Assembly: GCF_028747205.1 (NCBI RefSeq)
Contig: NZ_CP112880.1
Location: forward strand, 992,001 to 1,056,000
Direction: 5' to 3'
Length of the DNA: 64,000 nucleotides
Origin: Streptomyces sp. CA-278952
GTDB lineage: Bacteria > Actinomycetota > Actinomycetes > Streptomycetales > Streptomycetaceae
A model generated the notes under the pieces. That model had not been told where the DNA came from. It was given only the letters and a program-made list of their open reading frames with translations, and did no database searches. The position numbers were made by a program, and so were the translations under genes. Shown one piece after another: positions 8,744-17,676 of the stretch (positions are counted from its first letter, which is position 1; every line of letters begins with the position of its first letter).

Positions 8744-9342
8744 GGCGTGCGTGGTGGCGCGGACTCGTGGTGGGCCCCCTCGTCACGGTCGGCGCGTCCC
8801 TGGTCGGCGGCTGCGGGATCCAGGCGTCCGATGTCATCGAGGCGGGCGGACCCGCGACCGTCGATGCCTTCCTCAACCGTGACGACGACGTGCTGCTCTT
8901 CTTCCGTACCCCCGACGGCGGGTTGAGTCCCGTGATCCGGGCGGTCAGGCCCTCGGCCGGGTTCGGCGACGAGTACGTGGAGCCGGGCTCCGGCGACCGC
9001 GACCCCACGGGACCGGCGGGCCCCGCGCCCACGGAGGAGGTCGTCCTGGCGCTGCTCTCGGGCCCTGGAAAGACGGACCGGGCCGCCGGTCTGACCACGG
9101 CGCTTCCCGCTGTCCGCGAGGGTGCGACCGTGGCGGTCGAGGTCTCGTCGGACGGCGGGACCGCGACCGCGGTTCGCCTGCCCCTGGCCCTTCAGGGGCT
9201 GAACGCCACGGCCCTGCATCAGTTGACCTGCACGATCGCCTACAACGAGGCCACCGACGGCCGGGGGGTCGTGACGCTGACGGGACAGGACGGGGCGAAG
9301 AGGTCCGGCACCTGCGGACTCGCCCCCGGCAGAGCCGGCTGA
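8740..9342 (+). CDS. Lipoprotein encoded with two-component system
   Basis: A 200-residue putative lipoprotein. The N-terminus MRRAWWRG is followed by a hydrophobic stretch and a lipobox ending VGGC, with mature Cys at about residue 25. The body resembles small GerMN/LpqB-N-like lipoproteins encoded beside actinobacterial two-component systems, but the resemblance is weak. It overlaps the kinase stop (ATGA), so it is likely a signalling accessory or target of the system, acting outside the membrane. No catalytic motif is visible. Confidence 0.75.
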   Translation: MRRAWWRGLVVGPLVTVGASLVGGCGIQASDVIEAGGPATVDAFLNRDDDVLLFFRTPDGGLSPVIRAVRPSAGFGDEYVEPGSGDRDPTGPAGPAPTEEVVLALLSGPGKTDRAAGLTTALPAVREGATVAVEVSSDGGTATAVRLPLALQGLNATALHQLTCTIAYNEATDGRGVVTLTGQDGAKRSGTCGLAPGRAG

Positions 9343-9392
9343 GAACGGTTTCCCGGGCCGGGAGCCGCCGCGCATCGCCCCGCGTACGGCGA

Positions 9393-9433
9393 CGTCCCGG
9401 ACCCGCACCGCGTCCTGCTGCGGGTCCGGGACG
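9393..9433. terminator. Bidirectional hairpin terminator
   Basis: A perfect 15-bp stem (9393-9407 with 9419-9433) encloses an 11-base loop. It lies between the convergent lipoprotein gene (ends 9342, plus) and rbsD (ends 9443, minus). No strong T-tract, as is common in Streptomyces. Confidence 0.75.
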
Positions 9434-9442
9434 CGCCCTCGC

Positions 9443-9832
9443 TCAGAAGAAGACCCCGCACCTCAGCAGGACGTTCGCGTACGGCCGGGCCTCCCCCGTC
9501 CGGACGACCAGACGGGCCGCCGCCGTGAGCGCCTTGAGCTCGTCGTGCGGGACCACTTCCAGCCAGGGGAAATGACCGTCCAGGAGCGCCGCGGCCTCCG
9601 GGTTGGCGTCACGGATCTCCTGGGCGGCCGTCGCGCCCTCCACGACCAGCTCGTCGAGCAGGCCGTCCAGGACTTCGGCGAACGACGGGGTCCCGGCGCG
9701 GAAGGCCAGGTCGACCACGCGGGGGCCGGGTGGGATCGGCATGCCGGCGTCGCAGACCAGGACGCCGTCGCCATGGCCGAGTTCGGCGATCGCGCCCGCC
9801 AGGTGGCGGTTGAGGATGCCCGACTTCTTCAC
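9443..9832 (-). CDS. rbsD: D-ribose pyranase
   Basis: A 129-residue RbsD/FucU-family protein that interconverts pyranose and furanose forms of ribose before phosphorylation. The N-terminus MKKSGILNRHLAGAIAELGHGD holds the catalytic His, and the DAGMPIP segment and C-terminal RTGEARPYANVLLRCGVFF are family hallmarks. Its start overlaps the ribokinase stop (ATGA). It is the last gene of the ribose operon. Confidence 0.95.
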   Translation of the reverse strand: MKKSGILNRHLAGAIAELGHGDGVLVCDAGMPIPPGPRVVDLAFRAGTPSFAEVLDGLLDELVVEGATAAQEIRDANPEAAALLDGHFPWLEVVPHDELKALTAAARLVVRTGEARPYANVLLRCGVFF

Positions 9833-10758
9833 AGGGCGTCGACCTCCTCCAGCGTCGGGAACGACTCCTGCGCCCCCCGCGCCGTGACCGCCGCCGCGCC
9901 CACCCTGACCGCGAAGGCCGCCGCCTCCCGCAGTTCGTCGCCACGGCCCAGACGCAAGGCCAGGGCCGCCGTGAACGCGTCCCCGGCGCCGGTCGTGTCG
10001 AGGGCCTCGACCTTCGGGCTGACCAGGTGGTCCAGGGATTCCGTCCGGCTGTCCGCCACCAGGGCCCCGGCCGCGCCCAGGGTGATGACGACCGACCGCG
10101 GGCCGAGCGCGAGCAGGGCCGGCGCCCAGTCGTGCGGGGACTCCCCCGCCCCGTCGCCGAGGATGTACCGCGCCTCGTGCTCGTTGACCACCAGCGGATC
10201 GCAGGCGGCGAGCACCTCCTCGGGGAGCGGGGCGGGCGGGGACGGGTTGAGGACGAGCCGGGTCTCCGGCCCCCGGCCGCGTACCGTCTCGGCCACCGTG
10301 TCGAGCGGGATCTCCAGCTGTACGGAGATGACCCGGGCGGCGGCCAGCAGCGGGGCCGCCGCCCGGACGTCCTCGGGCGTGAGACGGCCGTTGGCTCCCG
10401 GGGAGACCACGATGCTGTTGTCGCCCGAGGGGTCGACGGTGATCAGGGCGACCCCCGTGGGGGCCCCGCCCACCAGGACGCCGCCCGTGTCCACGCCCGC
10501 CGCGCGCTGGGTCTCCAGCAGGAGGCGTCCGTGGTCGTCGTCGCCGACCCGGGCGAGGAGCGCGGTCCTGGCGCCGAGGCGGGCGGCGGCCAGCGACTGG
10601 TTGGCGCCCTTGCCGCCGGGGTGGACGGCGAGGTCGGAGCCGAGGACCGTCTCGCCGGGCGCGGGGCGGCGCTCGACGCCGATCACCAGGTCGGCGTTGG
10701 CCGACCCGATGACCAGCAGGTCGTACCGGTACCGGTCGTCGGGGGCGTTGTCGTGCAT
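9829..10758 (-). CDS. rbsK: Ribokinase
   Basis: A 309-residue PfkB-family sugar kinase. Visible signatures are the N-terminal VIGSANADLVIGV block, the PGGKGANQSLAAARLG substrate segment and the DTTGAGDAFTAALA motif with catalytic Asp in the anion hole. It phosphorylates ribose at O5. The ATG at 10758 is chosen because AGGAAG precedes it; upstream in-frame ATGs would read through the tandem repeat at 10796-10902. It lies between the transporter and rbsD genes. Confidence 0.93.
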   Translation of the reverse strand: MHDNAPDDRYRYDLLVIGSANADLVIGVERRPAPGETVLGSDLAVHPGGKGANQSLAAARLGARTALLARVGDDDHGRLLLETQRAAGVDTGGVLVGGAPTGVALITVDPSGDNSIVVSPGANGRLTPEDVRAAAPLLAAARVISVQLEIPLDTVAETVRGRGPETRLVLNPSPPAPLPEEVLAACDPLVVNEHEARYILGDGAGESPHDWAPALLALGPRSVVITLGAAGALVADSRTESLDHLVSPKVEALDTTGAGDAFTAALALRLGRGDELREAAAFAVRVGAAAVTARGAQESFPTLEEVDAL

Positions 10759-10795
10759 GTGCGTGCTTCCTGCTTTCGTCGGTCCGGGGTCGAGA

Positions 10796-10902
10796 GGCCG
10801 GTTCACGAGCCGGGTTCCACCAGGCCGGTTCACGAGCCTGGTGGAGGTCGGCCGGTTCACGAGCTGGTGGAGGTCGGCCGGTTCACGAGCTGGTGGAGGT
10901 CA
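10796..10902. repeat. Tandem 26-27-bp repeats between transporter and ribokinase genes
   Basis: Four copies of GGCCGGTTCACGAGC begin at 10796, 10823, 10850 and 10876; in the later copies each is followed by TGGTGGAGGTC. The array fills the short gap between the transporter stop (10900) and the ribokinase start, with CCACCAGG/CCTGGTGG able to pair within it. No spacers of unique sequence, so not CRISPR. Confidence 0.85.
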
Positions 10903-12858
10903 GGAGAAGTCGGCGACGTTCTCCCGGGTGACCACCTTGACCGGCACCTTCACCGTGCTCTCGACCTTCTCGTCCTTCGCGGCCTTCACGGCGTTCCGCA
11001 CCGCGATCTTGCCCAGTTCGGCGGGCTGTTGGGCCACCGACGCGTAGAGCGTGCCGGCCTCGACCGCCTTCAGGCCGTCCGGGGTTCCGTCGAAGCCGAT
11101 GACGGAGACGGACTTCCCGGCCTTGCTGCCGAGTGCCTTGGCCGCGCCGAGCGCCATCTCGTCGTTCTCGGCGAAGACGCCGGTGACGCCGGGGTGCGAC
11201 TGGATGAGGTTGGTCATGACGTCGAGGCCCTTGGTGCGGTCGAAGTCCGCGGGCTGCTTGGCGACCACCTTGATGCCCGGGTACGCCTTGAGTCCCTCGG
11301 CGAAACCGGCCCCGCGCTCACGGCTGGCGGAGGTGCCCGCCGTGCCCTGGAGGATGACGATGCTGCCCTTGCCGCCGAGCTTGTCGGCCAGCGCGTCGGC
11401 GGCGAGCCTGCCGCCCGCCACGTTGTCCGAGGCGACGAGCGTCGCGGTCTCCGCCTTGTTGACGCCCCGGTCCGCGGCGATCACGGGGATGTCCGCCTTG
11501 TTGGCGCTGCGGACGCCCGGGCCGACGGCATCCGAGTCCACCGGGTTGACGATGATCGAGGAGACGCCGGAGCTGGTGAAGTTCTGGAGCTGGTTGGCCT
11601 GCTGGGAGGCGTCGTTCTGGGCGTCGGTGACGGTGAGGTCGATGCCCGCCTTCTCCGCCTCCTCCTGTGCTCCTTCCTTCATCTGCACGAAGAAGGGGTT
11701 GTTGAGCGTGGAGAGGGACATGCCGACCTTCGTCGTGCCGCCGGACCGGCCGGAGTTGAAGAAGGAGACCCCGCCGACGACGACGGCCACGCAGAGGGCC
11801 GCACCGCCCAGCTTCAGCGCGTTCCTGCGGCCGGCCCCCGGTGTGCCGGGGGCGGTGCCCGCCGAGGAGGCCGCTCCCGAACCGGCCTTGCGGCGCAGGG
11901 TGTCCAGCAGGACGGCGAGCGCGATGACGACGCCGATGACGACCTGCTGCCAGAACGCCGACACGGAGAGGAGGTTGAGACCGTTGCGGAGGACGGCGAG
12001 GATGAGCGCGCCGATCAGGGTGCCGGACGCCTTGCCGACACCGCCGGCCAGGCTCGCCCCGCCGATGACGACCGCGGCGATGGCGTCGAGTTCGTACCCC
12101 TGGGCGGCCTGCGGCTGGGCGGAGACGAGGCGCGAGGCCAGGACGATGCCCGCGACGGCGGCGAAGAGGCCGGACAGCGCGTAGATGACGATCTTCTGGC
12201 GCTTGACGCGGAGCCCGGAGAGCCGGGCCGCTTCCTCGTTGCCGCCGATCGCGTACATCGAGCGGCCGATGAAGGTGCGGCCGAGGACCAGTGCGGTGAT
12301 CAGGCCCATCGCGATCATCACGAGGACCGGTACGGGGAGCCACCCGCCGAGGGTGTCGCCGAGCACCGAGACGGAGTCGGGGAAGGCGATCGGGCTGCCC
12401 TGCGAGATGACGAGGGAGAGACCGCGGGCGATCGAGAGCATCGCCAACGTCGCGATGAACGGCGGGAGTTTGCCGTACGAGATGAGGGCGCCGTTCACGA
12501 AGCCGCAGGCGATGCCCGTGAGAATCGCGAGGACGACGGCCAGGACGACCGGCACGCCGGCGGATGTCGCCGACCAGGCGAGGACCGTCGCGGACAGGGC
12601 CGCCACCGAACCGACGGACAGGTCGATGCCCGCCGAGACGATGACGAAGGTGACGCCGAACGCGAGGATGGCGGTGACGGCCGCCTGGACGCCGACGTTC
12701 AGCAGGTTCTGGGTGGTCAGGAAGTCGCCGGAGAGCAGCGACATCGCCACCACCAGGACGACCAGGGCGCTGAGCGCGCCGTTGTCGAGCAGGACGCGGC
12801 GTATCACGGAGACTCCGCCGCCCGTTCCCGCGTCACTCTTGGCTGTCTCAGTGGCCAC
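10900..12858 (-). CDS. Fused ribose ABC permease / periplasmic-type binding protein (RbsC-RbsB)
   Basis: A 652-residue fusion. Residues about 20-325 form an RbsC-type permease with about 8-10 helices (for example DLSVGSVAALSATVLAW and AAVVIGGASLAGGVGKASGT). A linker rich in Ala/Gly and one further membrane helix (about 350-372) lead to an RbsB-type substrate-binding domain (about 378-650) with MSLSTLNNPFF, DAQNDASQQ and the FAENDEMALGA block. The extra helix anchors the binding domain outside the membrane. The GTG start at 12858 overlaps the ATPase gene by 11 bases and has AGGAGG upstream. In most bacteria these are two proteins. Confidence 0.92.
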   Translation of the reverse strand: MATETAKSDAGTGGGVSVIRRVLLDNGALSALVVLVVAMSLLSGDFLTTQNLLNVGVQAAVTAILAFGVTFVIVSAGIDLSVGSVAALSATVLAWSATSAGVPVVLAVVLAILTGIACGFVNGALISYGKLPPFIATLAMLSIARGLSLVISQGSPIAFPDSVSVLGDTLGGWLPVPVLVMIAMGLITALVLGRTFIGRSMYAIGGNEEAARLSGLRVKRQKIVIYALSGLFAAVAGIVLASRLVSAQPQAAQGYELDAIAAVVIGGASLAGGVGKASGTLIGALILAVLRNGLNLLSVSAFWQQVVIGVVIALAVLLDTLRRKAGSGAASSAGTAPGTPGAGRRNALKLGGAALCVAVVVGGVSFFNSGRSGGTTKVGMSLSTLNNPFFVQMKEGAQEEAEKAGIDLTVTDAQNDASQQANQLQNFTSSGVSSIIVNPVDSDAVGPGVRSANKADIPVIAADRGVNKAETATLVASDNVAGGRLAADALADKLGGKGSIVILQGTAGTSASRERGAGFAEGLKAYPGIKVVAKQPADFDRTKGLDVMTNLIQSHPGVTGVFAENDEMALGAAKALGSKAGKSVSVIGFDGTPDGLKAVEAGTLYASVAQQPAELGKIAVRNAVKAAKDEKVESTVKVPVKVVTRENVADFS

Positions 12859-14461
12859 GGGGGCCCTCCTCTTCCTTCTTCGGTGCGGGGTGTTCGGTGG
12901 ACGTCGGTACGGCGGTGGGGGCGGGGCCCCGAGCCGCGGCCGGGGTGCCGACGGCGAGGGCCATGACGGCGTCCTGGGTGGCCTCGTCCGCGGGGAGTTC
13001 CCCGGCGACCCGGCCCTGGGCCATGACGAGCACCCGGTCGCTCATGCCGAGGACCTCCGGCAGATCGCTGGAGATCATCAGGACCGCGTGCCCGGAGGCG
13101 GTCAGCTCGTTGATGAGCTGGTAGATCTCGACCTTGGCGCCGACGTCGATGCCCCGGGTGGGCTCGTCGAGGATGAGGACCCGGGTGTCGGCCAGCAGCC
13201 ACTTGCCGATGACGACCTTCTGCTGGTTGCCGCCGGAGAGGGTGCGCACATGCTGGCCGAGGCCGGACATGCGGACGCCGAGCTGCTGGGCGATGCGGGC
13301 GGCGGCCGTGCGCTGCCCCTTGAGGTCCACGAGCCCGGAGCGGGTCGCGGAGCGCAGGGTGACCAGGCCCAGGTTCTCCTGCACGGAGGCGTCGAGGACC
13401 AGTCCCTGGCCCTTGCGGTCCTCCGGTACGAGTCCGATCCCGGCGCCCATGGCGGCGGGCACGTCGTGCCGGACCAGGCGCTCGCCGCGTACGTCGACGG
13501 TGCCCGCGTCGTACGGGTCGGCCCCGAAGACGGCGCGCGCCACCTCCGTGCGCCCGGCGCCGACGAGTCCGGCGAGGCCGACGACCTCGCCGGCGTGCAC
13601 GTCGAAGCTGATGTCGTGGAAGACGCCGTTACGGGTGAGCCCGCGCACCGACAGCAACGCGTCCCCGGTGTCGGAGGAGTCGGGCCGTTCGCGCGGGTAC
13701 TGCTGCTCGATGCTGCGGCCCACCATGAGCTGGACGAGTTCGTCCTCGGGGGTCGACGCGGGGACCTGGACGATGCTGCGGCCGTCGCGGAGGACGGTGA
13801 CGCGGTCGCCGAGTGCGGCGATCTCCTCCAGGTGGTGGGTGATGAAGACGATCCCGACGCCGTCCTCGCGCAGTTGGCGGACGATCGCGAAGAGTTTGTC
13901 GACCTCCTCGGAGGTGAGCACGGCGGTCGGCTCGTCCATGATCAGGACGCGGGCCTCCAGGCTGAGTGCCTTGGCGATCTCCACCATCTGGAGCCGGGCG
14001 ATGCCCAGTTCACGGACCTTGGCGTCGGGTCGCACGTTGACGCCGACCCGGCGCAGCAGCTCTGCCGCGTCCTCGCGCATCCGGCGGTGGTCGACGAGCC
14101 CGTAGCGGCGCGGCTGGCGGCCCAGGAAGATGTTCTCGGCGACGGTGAGGTCGGGTACGAGGTTGAATTCCTGGTAGATGGTGGCGATCCCGAGCCGCTC
14201 GGCGTCCTGCGCGCCGTCGATGCGGACCTCGCGTCCTTCGGCCAGGATGCGGCCGTGGTCGGGGCGGTAGGCGCCGGAGAGCATCTTGATGAGGGTGCTC
14301 TTTCCCGCGCCGTTCTCGCCGAGCAGGACATGCACTTCGCCTCTGCGGAGGTCGAAGTCGACGTTGTCGAGCGCCACCACGCCGGGGAAGGTCTTGCGCA
14401 GACCCTCGATGCGCAGCAGCTCGTCCGGTGCGGTCACCCGTGGCTTTTCCGGTGCGGTCAC
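12848..14461 (-). CDS. rbsA: Ribose-type ABC transporter ATPase
   Basis: A 537-residue double-ATPase of the carbohydrate CUT2 family. The first nucleotide-binding half has Walker A GENGAGKST, signature LGIARLQMVEIAKAL and Walker B VLIMDEPTA; the second half has LVGAGRTEV in place of a full Walker A, signature LSGGNQQKV and VLILDEPTRGIDVG, the usual asymmetry of RbsA/XylG. The GTG at 14461 overlaps the repressor stop (GTGA); a second GTG eight codons later encodes a repeat of VTAP and is the alternative start. Confidence 0.94.
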   Translation of the reverse strand: MTAPEKPRVTAPDELLRIEGLRKTFPGVVALDNVDFDLRRGEVHVLLGENGAGKSTLIKMLSGAYRPDHGRILAEGREVRIDGAQDAERLGIATIYQEFNLVPDLTVAENIFLGRQPRRYGLVDHRRMREDAAELLRRVGVNVRPDAKVRELGIARLQMVEIAKALSLEARVLIMDEPTAVLTSEEVDKLFAIVRQLREDGVGIVFITHHLEEIAALGDRVTVLRDGRSIVQVPASTPEDELVQLMVGRSIEQQYPRERPDSSDTGDALLSVRGLTRNGVFHDISFDVHAGEVVGLAGLVGAGRTEVARAVFGADPYDAGTVDVRGERLVRHDVPAAMGAGIGLVPEDRKGQGLVLDASVQENLGLVTLRSATRSGLVDLKGQRTAAARIAQQLGVRMSGLGQHVRTLSGGNQQKVVIGKWLLADTRVLILDEPTRGIDVGAKVEIYQLINELTASGHAVLMISSDLPEVLGMSDRVLVMAQGRVAGELPADEATQDAVMALAVGTPAAARGPAPTAVPTSTEHPAPKKEEEGPRGH

Positions 14462-15474
14462 CGGTCGCTCCTCTGGTTCGATGCGGCCCCGCCGCACGAG
14501 CGGCGTACGACGAGGCGGGCGGGCAGGGTGACGGACTGCGGGGTCCGTCCTTCGATCCGGTCGGCCAGCGCGCGCACGGCGGCCCGCGCGAGGTCGGCGG
14601 TCGGCTGGGCGATGGCGGTGATCGGCGGGTCCGTGTGGACGAACCACGGGATGTCGTCGAAGGCGGCGAGCGCGATGTCGTCGGGGACCCGCAGCCCTCG
14701 GGCCCGGATCGCGTCCAGCGCGCCGAGCGCCATCAGGTTGTCCGCGGCGAACACGACCTCGGGCGGCTCGGCCAGCGCGAGGAAGCGCTCGGTGGCCCGG
14801 CGACCGCTGGCCGCCTGGAAGTCGCCCTGCCCGATGTAGGCGTCGGGCAGGGCGAGCCCGAGCTCGCGCATCGCGTCCCGGAAGGCCTCGACGCGCTCGT
14901 TGCCGGTGGTGGTGGCGGCGGGCCCGGCGATGATGGCGAGCCGGCGGTGACCGAGGCCGTGCAGATGCGCGACGAGATCCTTGACCGCGCCCGTACCGTC
15001 GGCCCGGACGACGGGGACGTCGATGCCGGGGATCCAGCGGTCGGCGAAGACCATCGGGGTGCCGCCGAGGGCGACGTCCCGCAGCAGCGGGGAGCCTCCG
15101 TCGGCGGGCGAGACGAGGAGCCCGTCGATCCTGCGGTCGATGAGCGTGCGGATGTGGTGGTCCTGGAGCTCGGGCCGCTCGTCGGCGTTGCCGATGATGA
15201 CGCTGTAGCCGAGTGCGCGGGCCTCCTCCTCGACGAAGCGGGCCAGCTCGGTGAAGTACGGGTTGAGCACATCGCTGATGACCAGGCCGAGCGTGCGGGT
15301 CTGCGCGGTGCGCAGCGAGCGGGCGACCGCGTTGGGCCGGTAGCCGAGCGCCTCGACGGCGGCGAGGACACGGGTACGCGCCTCTTCGCTGACGGACGGA
15401 TGGCTGTTCAGCACGCGCGACACCGTGGCGACGGACACACCCGCCTCGGCCGCGACATCCTTGATGCCCGCCAT
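14458..15474 (-). CDS. rbsR: LacI-family repressor of ribose operon
   Basis: A 338-residue LacI/GalR regulator. The N-terminal DNA-binding domain reads GIKDVAAEAGVSVATVSRVLN, followed by the hinge helix (RPNAVARSLR) and a periplasmic-binding-protein-like effector domain. It is the first gene of the operon and its stop overlaps the ATPase start, so it controls its own transcription. Two matching operators lie 80-115 bases upstream of its start. The effector is probably ribose or its phosphate, by context. Confidence 0.93.
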   Translation of the reverse strand: MAGIKDVAAEAGVSVATVSRVLNSHPSVSEEARTRVLAAVEALGYRPNAVARSLRTAQTRTLGLVISDVLNPYFTELARFVEEEARALGYSVIIGNADERPELQDHHIRTLIDRRIDGLLVSPADGGSPLLRDVALGGTPMVFADRWIPGIDVPVVRADGTGAVKDLVAHLHGLGHRRLAIIAGPAATTTGNERVEAFRDAMRELGLALPDAYIGQGDFQAASGRRATERFLALAEPPEVVFAADNLMALGALDAIRARGLRVPDDIALAAFDDIPWFVHTDPPITAIAQPTADLARAAVRALADRIEGRTPQSVTLPARLVVRRSCGGAASNQRSDR

Positions 15475-15553
15475 GTCCGGACCACCTCCTTGTGGTTTCC
15501 GTACACCTCGAAACCACTGCGCCGACCAGTCGTGGACTGGCGGCTCGACGCCA

Positions 15554-15590
15554 TGGAATCGATTACACGGATGATTGGAATCGATTACAT
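15554..15590. promoter_or_regulatory. Two LacI-type operators upstream of ribose operon
   Basis: TGGAATCGATTACA occurs at 15554-15567 and again at 15576-15589, with the palindromic core AATCGATT in each, centre-to-centre 22 bp or two helical turns. This core pattern is typical of LacI/GalR-family operators. They lie upstream of rbsR and between it and the terminator of the acyl-CoA dehydrogenase gene. Confidence 0.85.
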
Positions 15591-15594
15591 GGCC

Positions 15595-15644
15595 AAAAAC
15601 AAGCCCCCCTCCCGCGTCCGAGACCGGATCGTGACGGGAGGGGG
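15595..15644 (-). terminator. Rho-independent terminator of acyl-CoA dehydrogenase gene
   Basis: Read on minus, a 10-bp GC stem (15635-15644 with 15605-15614) is followed by GCTTGTTTTT, a clear T-tract. It lies 30 bases after the acyl-CoA dehydrogenase stop at 15674. Confidence 0.85.
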
Positions 15645-15673
15645 AGCGGCGCGTCGAGGCAGCGTGCGGCCTC

Positions 15674-17500
15674 TCAGAACGCCGTTTCCGGGAGTTCCAT
15701 CAGGAAGAGGTCGGCCTTCTCCACGATCACCCGCCGCGGCGGGACCAGCGGCAGGACGTTACGGGCGAAGAACTTCGCCGCGGCGACCTTGCCCTGATAG
15801 AAGGGCCGATCCTTGGCCGAGGCGGCGGGGAGCTTCCGCAGCGCCACTTCCGCCTGCCGCTGGAGCAGATACGCCACGACGACGTCCCCGGCGACGAAGA
15901 GCAGCGTGGTGGTGTTCTGCCCCACCTTGTGCATGCTGCGAGGGTCCGCCTCGGCCTCGGCGAGCTGCCCCAGCATCACGCCGAGCATCCCTTCGAGGCT
16001 CTCCAGCGCGGCGGCCAGCAGCTCGCGTTCGGCATCGAACTCCGCACCGCCGGGCGTCCTCCGGAGGAACTCCCGTATTTCCTCGGTGAGTACGGAGAAG
16101 GCCTGACCCGAGTTCTTCACGATCTTGCGGAAGAAGAAGTCCATGCCCTGGATGGCGGTGGTTCCCTCGTAGAGGCTGTCGATCTTGGCATCCCGGATGT
16201 ACTGCTCGATGGGGTAGTCCTGGAGATAGCCCGAGCCCCCGAGGGTCTGGAGGCACTCCGTCAACTGGTCGTACGACTTCTCCGAGCCGTAGCCCTTGAC
16301 GATCGGCAGCAGCAGGTCGTTCAGGCGCAGCAGGTCCTCGGTGGGCTCGCCCCGGTGCTCGGCCTCGGCGATCCGGTCCTGAACGGTGGCGGTGTGGAGC
16401 ACCAGGGCACGCATGCCCTCGGCGTACGCCTTCTGACCCAGCAGCGAGCGCCGGACGTCCGGGTGGTGCGTGATCGGGACGCGGGGCGAGTCCTTGTCGG
16501 CGAACGCGGCCAGATCCGGGCCCTGCACCCTGGACTTGGCGTAGTCGAGAGCGTTGAGATACCCGGTCGACAGCGTGGCGATGGCCTTCGTCCCGACCAG
16601 CATCCGGGCGAACTCGATGATCGTGAACATCTGGCGGATGCCGTCATGCCGCTCACCGAGCTGCCAGCCCCTGGCCGGACGGTTGGCGCCGAAGGTCAGT
16701 TCACAGGTGGTGGAGGCCTTCAGCCCCATCTTGTGCTCGACGTTGGTGGCGTACACGCCGTTGCGCTCACCGAGCTCGCCGGTGTCCCAGTCGAAGTCGA
16801 ACTTCGGCACCAGGAAGAGCGAGAGCCCCTTGGTCCCCGTACCGGCCCCCTCGGGGCGGGCCAGGACGAAGTGCATGATGTTCTCCGCGAGATCGTGCTC
16901 ACCACCGGTGATGAAGCGCTTGACGCCCTCCAGGTGCCACGATCCGTCGCTCTGCCGGCGTGCCGTCGTACGGGCGGCGCCGACGTCCGATCCGGCGTCC
17001 GGCTCGGTGAGGACCATGGTGGCGCCCCAGCGTCCCTCCACCATCCGCCGGGCGATCTTCCGCTGCTCCTCGGTGCCCGTCCGGTGGATCACCGAGGCGA
17101 AGGACGGGAAGCCGGTGTACATCCAGAGCGCCGGATTGGCGCCGAGGACCAGCTCCCCCATCGACCAGAACAGCGACGGCGGACAGGGCGCCCCTCCCAG
17201 CTCCTCCGCCAGGCCCAGCCGCCACCACTCGGCGTCGAGGAAGGTCCTGAAGGCCTTCTTGAAGCTCTCGGGAAGGGTGACGGAGCCGGTCTCCGGGTCG
17301 AAGGCCGGCGGAGTACGGTCCGCGTCGATCAGCGAGTCGGCCAGCTCACCGACCGCCATCCGCTCCACCTCGGACAGTACGCTCCGCGCGGTTTCCTGGT
17401 CCATGCCGGCGAAGCGTCCGACCCCGTACCGCTGGTCCGCGCCGAACACCTCGAAGAGGTTGAACTCCAGATCGCGCAGGTTGGACTTGTAGTGCCCCAT
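15674..17500 (-). CDS. Acyl-CoA dehydrogenase, long form (FadE5-like)
   Basis: A 608-residue FAD enzyme introducing an alpha-beta double bond into acyl-CoA. The middle domain has [18 protein letters not shown] and the helical domain ends YEGTTAIQG with the likely catalytic base E445. The length and the extra C-terminal helical domain (about 460-605, ending [10 protein letters not shown]) fit the long FadE5-type group. The ATG has GGAGG upstream. It has its own terminator and sits at the left edge of the biosynthetic locus; a copy of the locus-wide palindrome lies at 17543-17560 in its promoter, so it may belong to the regulon, for example in chain desaturation or precursor supply. Function in the pathway is inference. 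Confidence 0.9.
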   Translation of the reverse strand: MGHYKSNLRDLEFNLFEVFGADQRYGVGRFAGMDQETARSVLSEVERMAVGELADSLIDADRTPPAFDPETGSVTLPESFKKAFRTFLDAEWWRLGLAEELGGAPCPPSLFWSMGELVLGANPALWMYTGFPSFASVIHRTGTEEQRKIARRMVEGRWGATMVLTEPDAGSDVGAARTTARRQSDGSWHLEGVKRFITGGEHDLAENIMHFVLARPEGAGTGTKGLSLFLVPKFDFDWDTGELGERNGVYATNVEHKMGLKASTTCELTFGANRPARGWQLGERHDGIRQMFTIIEFARMLVGTKAIATLSTGYLNALDYAKSRVQGPDLAAFADKDSPRVPITHHPDVRRSLLGQKAYAEGMRALVLHTATVQDRIAEAEHRGEPTEDLLRLNDLLLPIVKGYGSEKSYDQLTECLQTLGGSGYLQDYPIEQYIRDAKIDSLYEGTTAIQGMDFFFRKIVKNSGQAFSVLTEEIREFLRRTPGGAEFDAERELLAAALESLEGMLGVMLGQLAEAEADPRSMHKVGQNTTTLLFVAGDVVVAYLLQRQAEVALRKLPAASAKDRPFYQGKVAAAKFFARNVLPLVPPRRVIVEKADLFLMELPETAF

Positions 17501-17542
17501 GATTCCTCCGACGCCTCGGAGCGCTGCCCGCGCAACGCCCTA

Positions 17543-17560
17543 CCGACAGGTAGCTTTCTG
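17543..17560. promoter_or_regulatory. Candidate operator (locus-wide 18-bp motif) before acyl-CoA dehydrogenase
   Basis: CCGACAGGTAGCTTTCTG matches the best palindrome of the set (CTGGCAGTTAGCTGCCAG) at 12 of 18 positions and lies about 45 bases upstream of the start at 17500. By itself weak; it gains weight from the other copies. Confidence 0.45.
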
Positions 17561-17676
17561 ATTACCCAGCAGTAGCACGGAGCGCGCCCGGAGTCCCGGG
17601 GTGTGGCCGCTTCCTGCCAACAGCCGGTGACCGGGCCGGAGTTCCTGACTCCGGCCGACGACCGGCCCGCAGGGGA

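Noticed and set aside
10796..10902. CRISPR-like array
   Set aside because: Units are contiguous with a 26-27-bp period and no unique spacers; no cas genes in the window.
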